Of a DNA stretch of 63,177 nucleotides, positions 35,921-47,659 are shown piece by piece. This DNA comes from Neelides folsomi (lineage: Eukaryota > Arthropoda > Collembola > Neelipleona > Neelidae). The notes under the pieces were generated by a model. That model was not told the origin of the DNA, ran no database searches, and worked only from the letters and a program-made list of their open reading frames with translations. Location: contig JAQGBZ010000361.1 in NCBI GenBank assembly GCA_034687125.1, positions 1 through 63,177 on the forward strand, written 5' to 3'. Position numbers and translations under genes: made by a program. Positions within the stretch are counted from its first letter, which is position 1; the number at the start of each line of letters is the position of its first letter.

Positions 35921-36147
35921 GGAATCTTCAATAAGTCATGATCAATTCCGATTACAATTTTTTTATTTTTTTCGAGTATATAAAAATACATTAATCCTTG
36001 GTAATATAAGGAAATCAAAGTTTTATGATTTACTTCAAACCATAAGCAAATCAACCAGGATATATACATTTACATGTAAATAGAATATTACAAATTAGAA
36101 AAAATAAAAATTGTAATCGGCATTGATTATGACTTATTGAAGATTCC
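35921..36147. repeat. Inverted duplication of a ~48-bp coding-like segment
   Basis: The arms 35921-35972 and about 36100-36147 are inverted copies with two or three mismatches and a ~128-bp spacer. Read toward the outside, each arm encodes KIVIGIDxDLLKIP; the copies differ by a synonymous GGA/GGC change and a His/Tyr change. Origin unclear. Confidence 0.6.
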
Positions 36148-36149
36148 AA

Positions 36150-36736
36150 TATTAGTAATTTTATTGTATAATATAATCTTATCTTAATTAATTAATGAAT
36201 TTATTTTAATAAGAGAACCAATGGCCAGAAGAAGACTTTGATCCATAAGTCTATTAATGTCCCATATTTTAAAAAGCTGGGAGCAGCGGTTTTGATGGAT
36301 ATTATGAATAGAATTTACATTTTTAAGTTGGCATATTGAACATACATACGGTTGACGTATTGAACATGTATTTAATTAAAATCTAAAGAGCATACAGTAA
36401 TGAACTTTGTATTGTAATTGAATAACTAAAGTCTTCAAGGTACGAATTTAATTAAAAATGATGGATTAATTAAGATATTAACATAGCTAAGTAAGTATTT
36501 AGGCATATATGTATAGTCTATTTATTTATTCTACTTATTGAGTATGAAGAGTATGTGTGAAATGTTGGCCAAACCATACATTTAGAATTATAAATTACGT
36601 TGGCTGATTGGCAAAGTTCATTTGAAATGTATCATACAAGGTTTTTCTTAGGATTGGTCGATTAATATCATTTTTAGTTTTAATTGTACAGAGTGAGTTC
36701 AACCTAGAATTTAACCTTACCTTCAAATAGGAAAAA
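36150..36736. other. Non-coding AT-rich spacer
   Basis: No gene recognised. Confidence 0.45.
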
Positions 36737-36754
36737 TTGCTGCAATTAAAAACC

Positions 36755-38091
36755 ATGATTTCGAATAAAAGTTTAAAATTTTACATTAACTTTTTTGAAA
36801 TTAATCACAGAATCTTTCTTTGTTCCTTTAAATTTAACGAGGGAACAGGTTTATTTGAAATATCTTATAAAATAAGTCATAGAGCTTTATTTTTGATTTG
36901 GTATTCAATAGTTTTTACATTCGCTATTTTGAAAATTTTAAATTTCTTCTACATTGTGTTATTTAACCAAAAAGACGAAAATTCTAATACATTGATTTTA
37001 GAATTTGTAAATAGTGAAAATATCATTTTATATTTAATATTGAATCTAAACTATTTTATTCACGAAAAAGAAATACTTAATTTGATCAATTATTGTATAG
37101 AATTTAATAAAAGAATGAGTAAATTGAATTTTAGAATAATTTAACTAAAATAGAATAATCTAATTTATAATTATAGCAATAACCAAACGATAATACAACG
37201 ATTGATACTAATTGTGTGTATAAATTACTTAATTAATTTAAATAATTTACTTTATTTAGGTGAATTTTTTGAAAACAAACCCGAACAGAAGGATTTAGAA
37301 TTTACATATTTAAACTTTACTTTCTCAAGTTTCATTGTTGGTCCAGCGTTTTTCCTTCGCTATGTTTATCAAAACAAATCTCGATTTAATTTGTATTATT
37401 CCTTCGTTTCAGAGAATCAAAACTTAAGCAAATTTTATGCCATTTTTGAAACTTTAGTATTTTTCACAAATATTGTTCATGTTCATTTGTATTTTATAAT
37501 CATTTTAGGATTTTATACTTCAATTATCCATTGGCAGGCTATACTGGGGTTAATTATTAATTTAATTATATAGTTAAGTTAGGTGTATAATAACAGTTAA
37601 TGTCATTAAAAGGATCCATTTTCTTTTCTAGTGAAAATTGCGAAAAAATTGGAATAAAAAAAACATTAAATCTTTATAAACAAATACTTTTAATGATTAT
37701 TTTTTATCATATCCCAACGAAGAAATATCCTGCCACTGTTGGAGTTGCAATTGGAATTTTATTTTTATCATTTGTAATTTCATCTCTCATTTTCTATTAC
37801 AAGATATTCAGCGTTTTTATTATCTTGGGATTGATGTTTTTTGTAATAACCGCCAACTTTATATTATTCAGCATAACAAGCCTCTCTGGTTGTATTTATG
37901 ACCAAGGTGAAAAAATTCTCGAAAATTTGAATCGATTGATTAAAACCAAAGTGGAAAAACTAGAAATTAAAGCACAATTAAAATGCGCCATTCGTGCTAA
38001 TTCACTTTTTATTTACAAAAAAGAAACTTTTTTCATTATTGAGCAAACTTTGCTTGATCTCATCATTAATATTCTTTTGCTTCTAAATTAA
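36755..38091 (+). CDS. Gustatory-receptor-like seven-TM chemoreceptor, possibly decayed
   Basis: Three blocks encode a polytopic membrane protein: from Met 36755 to ~37118 (MISNKSLKFYINFF ... TM1 LFLIWYSIVFTFAILKILNF, TM2 NIILYLILNLNYFI), 37177-37560 (RLILIVCINYLINL, TFSSFIVGPAFFLRYVY, VHVHLYFIIILGFYTSIIHW), and 37600-38091 (TVGVAIGILFLSFVISSL, FVITANFILFSITSLSG, ending FFIIEQTLLDLIINILLLLN). Seven TM segments and the C-terminal pattern of a hydrophobic helix ending in a Leu run fit the insect gustatory receptor superfamily as seen in springtails. The junctions do not join cleanly: the 37118 donor (ATGA|GTAAAT, phase 1) does not fit the 37177 start (needs phase 2), and the second intron is also out of phase. 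It may be a pseudogene, or use unusual splice sites. Confidence 0.55.
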
Positions 38092-39024
38092 ATAATCTAA
38101 TATATTGTGAATTGATAAATGATCTAATTCACTTTCAATTAATAAAATATTGTTTTAGTCAAAATAACTACTATTATAAAATTATAAATAATACTATCTA
38201 TATGTACTTCTAATGTTCTGATATAAAATAATTTGAATTTATAAAAATATTTGGTTTTGAAAAATTCGTGCATAAATGCATACATTGTAAAAATTATTGA
38301 ACTTGAATAAATGAATGAATAATTTGATGATATGATTAAATGATAAGTCATTACATAATTTATATACATCATTAATTATTTACCATAAAAGAAAAACATA
38401 TAATAGAAACTAAGGTACTCACAAATCACAATCGCAATCAATTTCGTTTATTATTCATTTTCATATCATTTTATCAATGAGAAATTGAGAAAGGCATATA
38501 GAGAACTAAATACGAGAAGAGTTTACGTGGACTTTCAAACCAAAATGTGTATTTCTGTATTTCCTTAATTTGCCACTTTTCTATTTTGCCTTGCTCTTTT
38601 CTTTGCTCAAGCAATTTGTTTGACTTGACTTGAACTCCAATTCAACTTAATCATCAGGCTTAAAGTCGTCACGCCTTGAAGTTGAAGATTTTAAAGACAA
38701 GAAAGATGAAAGAAGATAAAAAGACCCGAGCCTGAATTAAACAGAAGTTTTAACGAAATCTAAACGAAAGGAAAGGCAAGCACGTGAACTTCCACAGTAC
38801 GAAATAACTAGTAAATCAAAAGTCACAGGTAAAAAAAAGAAATAAATATAGATATTCTAATTAAGCCTCATGAAAAATAAAGACATGTTTATATAAAAAT
38901 TGTACTATTTGTAAATATTTACAAATATGCGATGAGACGGCATGAGATCTGTAAAACTTAATTAATAAAAAACTAAAGAATACTACAACTCTTTAAATAC
39001 TCTTTTTGTTTATACTATTAAGAA
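38092..39024. other. Spacer with probable 5' untranslated exon of the URB1-like gene
   Basis: 38480-38826 is less AT-rich than its surroundings and ends with CACAG|GTAAAA, a plausible donor for a leader exon. An acceptor just before the ATG (ATTAAG at ~39023) would complete a 5'-UTR intron. No coding region recognised. Confidence 0.35.
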
Positions 39025-40624
39025 ATGGGAAAGATTCAAATTGTGCCTCAAAGTTCAACAACAGTAGAAGATGAGTCGGCTCCTCAAGACGTGCCTTCAA
39101 ATACGCTGAAAATCGACCTGGATTTTAATTACAAAACTGCTCCCATACAAAAAATCCTGGATTTGTATAAAGCGACGAGAAGTGAAAAAGACCAAGTCAT
39201 TTATAAGATTTTGAAGGCTCGTGTTAAGAAGTCGAATAATAAAAGAATAGAGCAAATGCCAACTTTGCCTTTCTTTGGGCCAAATGTTCAGCCAGCAAAA
39301 CCGAATTCGTCCAATCCTCTTTACGCCCATGCGACCCGTGCGAACACAATTCTTGCCATCATCGACGATGAGAAAGCATATCAAACAGCCCTCCACTACG
39401 ATGAAGAGAAAATGCCAAATTCTGACGGATTTTACGACATCCGATTCCTCCTTCCTTTACTATGCCATATTTTAGATGAAAAGAATATTTGCGATGTTGT
39501 AAAGGTCATTTACAAAGGATGGATTTATTTTATTTTAAGAGGAATGTCTCTTGAAGATTCGTCAATTAGAAATGTTGCATTCCTCGCTTATCAACGCCTA
39601 CTTACAAATTTCCAATCAAGAAGGGTAATAATTAAATATTTTAAATAAATAAAGAATTAAAATTTTAACTATTATTATATTTGATAAAATTAATAAATAT
39701 TTTCATTTAATTTATTTATTTTGTAAAATTTATAATAGTAAATATGTTTAAATAAATGTTATTTTATTGTTTCCAGTCTTTCAAACTTCACGATGTAAAG
39801 ATATGGATACATTTTCTTCAAGCCGTTAGAAGAGGAATTTGCCAATTTGGTGAATGCAAAATCAGTAACTTACTTGCAGTTTGGCTAGTTTCAAGTTGGA
39901 ATATTTTGAAGAAACCGTCTCATCCGCTCTACCACAACCTTGTTTCCTTCTTATTTGCGAAGCCAGTTATTGAGATGACTATCGTTCCAGATTTCTTACC
40001 TTTTTTCAATGCAACTGAAAACAAGTGAGTTGATTCAAGAAATCCAAGATAAATACATTGGCTTAATTTTTATTCAATCATTTTTAGCTATAGACTTTTA
40101 ATTTCTTTAAAACATTTCACTATTAAATTTATTGATTTTTCTCCTGAGTTTGTAAAAATTCAATAATCAATCACTAAAAGATTTTTAATAATTTCTACAG
40201 GGAAAGTCGCGAATGGATGCTCTGTGTCCTTTATTACGGACTTAAAAAAGAAGCGGATTGGGTCGTAGCTCAAAAACAGCCAATTATCAAATTCCTCTGT
40301 TCTGCCTATTTATTGGAAAAGGTGAAAGTTCAGAGATCAATCATCCGAATTTTGACTTCAGGTTCGAAGATTCCTCCCATTGCTCTGATTCTGGCTGACA
40401 GATATTCCTTACCGATGTGGATTTCAAATCTAACTGTTACAAGTTCACATTTGGAAAGGGATTTAAAACAACTTTTAAAAAATTTACTGCTCAATACGTC
40501 CGAGACAACACTTGTTGCAAAAACAACTCTGTTCGAATATGTTTTGAAGAGGAAAAATTGGCAATTGGATACAATTGAACCAGAAATTGAATCAATCAAC
40601 GAAGATCCTTCTATTGAAGATTAA
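39025..40624 (+). CDS. Short URB1 (NPA1/NOP RA1) C-terminal-domain-like protein
   Basis: Three exons (39025-39624, 39777-40024, 40201-40624) give 423 residues. The central and C-terminal parts match the conserved C-terminal domain of nucleolar pre-ribosomal-associated protein 1: FLLPLLCHILDE, SIRNVAFLAYQRLL, WIHFLQAVRRGI, SHPLYHNLVSFLFAKPVIEM, VPDFLPFFNA, then REWMLCVLYYGLKKEADWVV, with the WxLxxLxxGL core. URB1 is a scaffold of early pre-60S particles in the nucleolus and is normally over 2,000 residues with a large helical repeat N-terminus. Here a start codon and a unique 60-residue N-terminus (MGKIQIVPQSSTTVEDESAP) precede the C-terminal domain. Either this is a stand-alone paralog, or URB1 is split in this lineage. 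The next gene (NOL11) acts in the same compartment. Confidence 0.75.
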
Positions 40625-41193
40625 CTTTTGTTAAACCTTTTTGTTTTCCTTAAGTGGTTTCATAAACTATATATATTTCAATTTAATGATAATAAAAATA
40701 TAATAAATAACATCACATTTACTTCTTCGCAAGAAATGAGTTGGGTATAAAAATCATATTTTAATTTATTTACTCATCAATTTATCTATTACATAGTTTA
40801 ACCATATTACTGATCTGTGGAATCACGAGAATCCGATTGTATTATATAAAATAAAATAAGAACATAATAAATGTGGTAAATCAAGAAGATACTGTGTGCT
40901 GGATTAACAGTTTAATTCTATATAGTTAATATTAATAATTAATCGTCAATCGAAATTTCTACATTGCGTACAATCTGCATCATTTTATTATTTGGGAACT
41001 AAAGCTAGTCTTATTTCAAATAGAAGCATGCTTAGGCACACACTTGCATTATTGCATTTGCATTGTAAACTTTACACTTTGTATTTCATTTATACCCAAG
41101 ACCAAAATTAAAATACATTCAATTATCTAAAATATTGATTAATACTAATTAAAATTAATTTATTGGAATTCTTTTTAATCAATTATACGTAAA
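40625..41193. other. Spacer between the URB1-like gene and NOL11
   Basis: AT-rich; presumably holds the terminator of one gene and the promoter of the next. No TATA box can be assigned with confidence. Confidence 0.4.
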
Positions 41194-43594
41194 ATGGCAA
41201 CTTTATCACCACCATTTATTCTCTGTCCATTATCTGAGAGTAATGAATTTGTCGGCATGAGCGAGGACCGGAATGAGAATAAAGTCATTTTGACTATTGG
41301 AAAGAACATCGCTATAAGATATCACGTAATATATTATTTAACTCGTTACATAATTTGTTATAATTATGATTAAAAATCTTTTATGACTTACTAAACGTCT
41401 CTTAATAATTAAATAGTTGCTGGAACAAAAACAAGAGATCAGCTGGACTTCGAGTCGTCACTGGTTTACATCGCCTGTCATTTATTGTGCAGAGTTTGAT
41501 AAATACGGGGCTGTTATTGACCAGTGCATCGTTATCTTGTGGGATGAAGATGATACAGATTTGAAAAACATTAAGAAGCACAAAGTACTTTCAGATAAAA
41601 ATAATTACCCTTCTTTATGTCCAATAGTCCAATTGTCATACAAAATTTTGCATTTCTTAAACAATTAAATCAATAATCTTTCTTGTTTAATTACAGTTTA
41701 CTCTTCCAATTTTCGAATTGAAGTATGCCAGAGATCTTGGAACAATTGTTGTATTTTCAAATGGACAAATTATGAAGCTCCAATCTGCTATTGAAACAAA
41801 AAACGGAAGTAAAAATTTGGAGCCTTTACTTACTGATAAAGAAGTCATTTTAGAAACAGAGTTTAATGAGAAATCCAACCTGTTTTTTGTTGTGTCTTCT
41901 AACATCACAAACGAACCACTAAAAGTAATTAAATTTAATTCATTCCCGAATTATCTATAATAATTGTAAGTTTGTAAGTACTTATTTTAATATTATTTTG
42001 TGTAATACAATCTGTTATATAATTTTGTAGAATAAAACAAAATGCAAATATTTGAGAGAAAAGCGAAGCGAGCTGAGGATTTTAACCTTTAGCTTCAAGA
42101 ATAATACACTGGGTCATGGTCAGGTCATCAATGACTCAGGAAGCATTGTTTATGATGAAAGGCAAATAGCAGGATTCTGCATCATTCCCAATCAAGATAA
42201 TACTTTTCTATTTTCACTGTGTAAGAGATTGTATAAATATTTAATAATATAAAATATTAAAGATACTTTATATTAATTACTATACAATAATACAATACGT
42301 ATGATACTTACATTTTTATACGATTTTTACGTGCTTTTTATAATCTTGTTACAGGTTCAGATGGATTCATTTACAAGCGAATTCTTTACTCTGATTCGGA
42401 AAGAGCACATCAAATAGTGAAAATGAACGAAAAAATTGGAAGTTTAAGATCTCATGTTAGCACCAACAATCCAGTTGTTATTCGATTTCTCACATCGTCC
42501 TCGGTTGTGGTTTACGGAAGTGATCCCACAGAAGAAGGAGCCGTCGTATTAATTTATGACTTTAACTACGATATTATGATTTCAAAGCAATTTGTAAAAC
42601 TATTCGGAGCTTCAATTATGCATAAAGTCTTCGGAAATATCATTGTTCCTGTTGGGCTTAACATGCTCGTCCTATCATTGAAATATAAAGAATCGACACT
42701 TGCTTCAATCTTGGGAAAACACCAAATTCAAAATTTGGATTTTTTTGAGCAACAAAATCCTTGGGAAGTCAATTGGGAAACTGATGTGAATAGCACAAAA
42801 AGAAACGAAGAAATGAATGAGGAATTGTTTAAAAATCTGACCGATGTTTCTAAAATTGCTGAGATTTTAGAGAAGAATGGATATCCCCAATCATTGTAAG
42901 ATAATTTCGATATTAATTAATTAATATTAATATTGTTTAATGAACATAACAGTATCAGATCAGTAGTTATTGATCATTTGCACATTTTTTTTTGATATTA
43001 ATTAAATATTTATTTTACAGAATTTGTAATCAAATTATACCGCAAGCTATCCAGTCTAACAACATGGAATGGATTAAATGGATTCTCTCCTCGTTCTTTG
43101 ACATTCCTGAAGCCCAACTTGTAAATATTTTATCTTTTCTCCTTGATAAAATTCAAGGAGTTGAACTTTGTCAAATCCCTTCGGACATTTCGAGCCTTTT
43201 ACTTCAAATAATCAAACGACCATTTGACTCCCAAGGCCTAATTAATGCGGTGAAAGGTTTGAGTTATTCAAATTTAAAAGTGTTCGTTTCTCTTCTTCTT
43301 GATATGTTGAAAGTGGCTTCGTGGAATGACTTTGAAAATAAAGGGAATGTGGAGCATATTAGCGATTTAATTAAATGGTCGTGTGTTCTTCTGGATGCCA
43401 ATTATACACAGTTCGTTTACAACGACGAATTACCTCTCATTTCTGAATTCTTGGAAATTTTAGAAGAGAAATCCAATTTAATGTCTGAAATTGAGAAGTT
43501 CGCTCCGCATCTATCAAAGATTTTATTCAAATCAAGTTCAGATTCCAAACAGAATGTTTCGAAATTTAGAGTCGAGATAATTAGTTTTTATTGA
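41194..43594 (+). CDS. NOL11: Nucleolar protein 11 (NOL11), t-UTP/SSU processome component
   Basis: Six exons (41194-41325, 41417-41626, 41697-41924, 42031-42220, 42355-42895, 43021-43594) give 624 residues, in the range of animal NOL11 (~700). The N-terminal ~380 residues have the spacing of a beta-propeller (VILWDEDD at the place of the human LRIWNNED blade; GTIVVFSNGQIMKL; SDGFIYKRIL like human SDGCIYETL). The C-terminal helical domain carries LIKWSCVLLDANYTQFV, closely matching human IMDWICLLLDANFTVVV, and ends SKFRVEIISFY like the human SIEVLELF end. NOL11 links the t-UTP/UTPA subcomplex to rDNA transcription and early 18S processing. The donor of exon 2 (ATA|GTCCAA) is weak and is the least certain junction. 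Confidence 0.88.
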
Positions 43595-45150
43595 TTACTT
43601 CGTCTTAAAATCATGTAAAATATTATTTAACATTGTTATGCGATTCGTTGAGAACCTTTAAATGAATTTACTTAACTTTCAGGTTTACATTTTTGTACAT
43701 ATGTATGTTTAGGTATTTATATAAATTAGTAAATTTAATGCTTAAAGTTATTGAAAATGTTATTTTTATTTTATATGATTAATTGATTAACAACATGATT
43801 TTACTCACAATTAATTAGTCAATAATCATATTCATATTAATTCTGTACTAGGTATATTTATAATACTTATTTCAAAAATCAATAAAATGAAATTGATAGA
43901 ATTTATTCGTAGATAATTCATTTCCACAAAATAGAACACAAATAATATAATGACATTTTAAAATACACAAAATCGTTAAGAGTTGATTCCGAATTAAAAT
44001 AAAAACATTATAAAATTGAAAAATACATGGCATGCCATAAAGTCTAAAGTAAAGTATGTCGAATTTGAAGTTCTTAATATCAATTATAAATTAGTAATTG
44101 TCAAATAATATAATAGGTAACAAAGTGATTTGAAACAGCATTGAAATTGAAACAATTAAAAAGCAATTACAGAAATTATATAAACGTAACATCCATAAAA
44201 GAATTTTTAACTTTAGCCAGACTGAAGGACCGAAGGCGTGAACGTCGTTGACCTCGTTGGGAATTGAGATTCGAATTCGATGAACCGAATTTGCCTTTTT
44301 GTTTGAGATCTTTGCAGACAAAGAAGTAAGAAAGTAGAGGCAGAGAAGAGCGCAAGTGTATGAAGAGAAAACACGCTCGTTTTTATGATCATTTCAGATT
44401 TTATCAATGAGGAAGTTTCTTGTAGAATCTGATACTATGATTTAATTGCAAATCACACATCGGTAGTTCTGTAAATATAATTGGTTATATCAAATTTTAA
44501 GGATATTTCATATTCAAAATCGGTTTTAAGTGAATTTGACCTAAATGTGTTATTTATTATATATTATTATTATTATTACAATGGTCAAATTGATAAATAA
44601 TTATTAAGTTTAAAAACGGGTGTATAATTTTCCATACGTATAATAATATAATTTTTCATAGCTTTACCTTTATGAATAACACACCAATACAAAACAGACA
44701 TTGATTGTCCTTACATATTATATGTAGATATTTATTATTTCTTCCTAATACTAATTAATCATATTAGTATGAAGGATCTAATGAAAAATTATAGAGTATA
44801 AGGAAAGTTTGTTGAAATAAGTAACGAAAGTTTACTGAAAATCATTTTATTAAATCAATTTACATTATAAAGATGATTTACGTAGGGTAATTCACATCAT
44901 ATCAAAAATTAAAAAATGTTAAAAATACTTAATGGGAAACAATGTTAAATTTAAAATTCAATAAACACATTATAAAAATGAAATTTCAGGTTCGGTTCTG
45001 AATAATTGTAAAATTACAAGATTTATAATTCATGTAAAATATATAATAGACACAAAGTTGATAAATTAGATAAATAATATCTATAAAGTAAAATTCAAAC
45101 ATAAAAAGTCATACAAAATTGGAAACCAAGTGTTTTGACTTTGGGGGGAT
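43595..45150. other. Spacer with a GC-richer minus-strand patch
   Basis: Mostly AT-rich and non-coding. 44210-44410 is markedly GC-richer. On the minus strand it can encode MIIKTSVFSLHTLALFSAST and a further hydrophobic run (signal-peptide-like), about 60 codons in all, with no downstream partner. It may be a leader exon, a non-coding RNA or a remnant. Not called as a gene. Confidence 0.3.
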
Positions 45151-47659
45151 TCACTCCATTTGATGTTCGTTATCTCCTTTAATCCATTCGTTGTCCTAAA
45201 TATATCCATATTAAATATATTAAAAAGAATCACTGATCGGCTTACTAAATTAGTCGATATATTGATATTGACTGTATAACTGTATTGATACTTATCGCTT
45301 AACATAAACACTAAAAATTAATAAATTTTAACTTACGGGATATTTCACCACAACATTTTTCCGCTGAGCAAGTTGAATCACTTCTGATGTCAAAGAATAT
45401 CTCAAAGTCCCACAAAGCAAAAGTTCCTCAATGGTTGGATTATTCTCAAGCAAATACTTCACTCCAGTATTGGTAATCTGAAAACGTTCAAACATGATCC
45501 AATATTAAAACAATAAAGTTAAAGTTATTAAAGCAATGTTTAAGAAATACAGAAATCAGTTCTAGATAGTTAGATTTAATGTTAGCATTATTGAAATTAA
45601 CTAAATTAAAATCCAATTTATGAAAATATCAATAAGGAAAACTCACACTGGTTTTTAAAGTCCCTCCACTTGATAAATCCAAGATTCTCAACCGAGGAAG
45701 AAAAATTCCAAATTGGCAGGAAAAGTCCGTAATGTCTTTGCATGAGATGATCCGAAGTTCCTCCAACTTTTTCAAATTCCTCAATGAAAACTGTGAATTG
45801 GCAACTCCTTGGTCATACTTGATCAGCCCAGTGATCCCATAGTCGGTTACATATGGGCAATGGGTAAATTCCAACTTGGTCAATTTCAACAAATTCAGAC
45901 AGATGAATTCCAATTTTTCGTCATCCAGAGCCCGTGTACATTTGAGCAAACTCAATCTGACCAAATTCGCCAAATTGAACCCATTTGTAAGGGAGGAAAA
46001 CCCGTACAGGTTTAAACCCCGCATGCTCAACTCCCTCAAATCCGAATTGATAAAACGGGTAATATACCCATTTTCGCATTTTCCATTAATCTTCTCAAAC
46101 CGCCTGAATTTGGTCATTGTGGGAACAATGATCGTGAAGGATTGGAGAGATAAAAACAGCCCCATGAATTCCCAATTGTGCTCGTCTTGAAATTCAATCA
46201 TTTTCAATTGGAGACTTTTCAAATTCCCCAATTTGTTCTTCATCAGAGCCAAAATCGGAGTTGTGATTTTGAGAATTTCGAGAGAAAAACTCTCAAGCTG
46301 CTCGAGCGGCTGAAGCTGGAGGAATCCAAGCGTCCTGAATTGATCATCAAACCCAAGGAAAATGCAGCTCATGAATTTCATTTCCCGGATTTTCAAATTC
46401 TTCAAAGCGGGGAAAATGAGATTGAATTTGTCGTTTTCATTAAATTGATCAAAATTGAGACTCAGTTTGGTAATGGTCGCAACTGAATTCCGAGTCAAGT
46501 TGAAAAACTCATGTTGGTATACATTCACAAAAGAATCCAAAACAGTCATTTTTTTAATATACTGAGAACTGGCTTTGGTCATAATCTCAAAACTGATCAA
46601 ATTCAAATTCTTGAAACTGTGAATCAAGGAGGAAATTCGTCGTGAATTTTTCGCAGATTTCAGCTTGATTTCGTCAATTCCGCTCCGAGAACTTTCAATT
46701 TTGAAAGATTGCAAATTGGTGAAAAACGTTTCAATCTTTTCTATGTCTTTTGCCTTGATGGTCACCATGATCAGGTACTGGCTGAATTGTGAATCCATCG
46801 AGAAATTCTTGACTGATGTAAAGGTCGAGATGAAGGTAGAAAAATCGACCTTCTTTTCATATTTGAACTTCTTACGATCCTTCTTCGTCTTTATGTATTT
46901 AAGATTGATTGAAAGATCGACGATGGAGCTGAAGATTTCGGAAAACTCTTGGAAAACTGCGTAATTCAAAAGGCTTTTAGAGTTCGTAAATTGGAGCTTT
47001 AAGGAAGACCAGCGACGAGACGCCAATTTGTTCTTAAAGGCAAATCGTTCCTCGCGGCTCATTGCATGCAATTCATCTTCATTGAGTTCAAGTCGGCATT
47101 GTTTAATGAAATCGGATGTCAAAGTGATTTGGGAATTGAAAGACTTCGAAACAAGTCGGCAGACTTTCATGTCATGAACATTCAGATTCCCAAAGATGAC
47201 GGAGCAGATCTGAAATTTCATAAGAAACATGGATTTTATAATTTAAAATATTACATGCTTTTTGTACATATTTTATAATAACGATAAGTAATTCATTATT
47301 ACAAAAATCGTAATATGAATAATTATAATTGAATCTAACCAAGCGGTTGTTGAAGATTTGTTCTGGAAGAGTTGGCTTCAAAGAGTGAAGAAATTCCCAA
47401 TTGGAACCTGGCTTTTGGCTACCCGGACCAAAACCAGAATCATTTCCCTATTTTAATAAATGTCACTTCAATTGAGTTCGTAATTATTTATTATTTTGTA
47501 AAAATAATCCAAATATAATATTACGATTACGACAGATAATAACTAATAATAAGACCGGGACATTATCGCTTTTTAACTACAATCATAACTCACCTTTGGC
47601 ATTTCAGAAGTTACAATTTCGACTTCCGCCAGCGACAACTTAATTGTATCATAAGACAT
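45151..47659 (-). CDS. F-box/leucine-rich-repeat protein
   Basis: Five exons in phase (47659-47594, 47447-47340, 47209-45647, 45477-45337, 45195-45151) give 640 residues. The F-box spans the exon 2/3 junction: PTLPEQIFNNRL joined to ICSVIFGNLNVHDMKVCRLV SKSFN. About 480 residues of LRR-like units follow (for example NLVRLSLLKCTRALDDEKL, LKLTKLEFTHCPYVTDYGIT, LEELRIISCKDITDFSCQ, RLRILDLSSGG), the last being the clearest. F-box proteins recruit substrates to SCF ubiquitin ligases, with the LRR fan as the usual binding surface; the target is unknown. A broken paralog lies at 33958-35505 on the other strand. Confidence 0.85.

Noticed and set aside
44091..44407. Two overlapping minus-strand frames, one with a signal-peptide-like start
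   Set aside because: No partner exon, no Cys pattern and no homology that I recognise; kept only as a GC-rich patch in the spacer.
45809..47278. Five plus-strand frames over the F-box gene
   Set aside because: Antisense shadows of the 521-codon exon.
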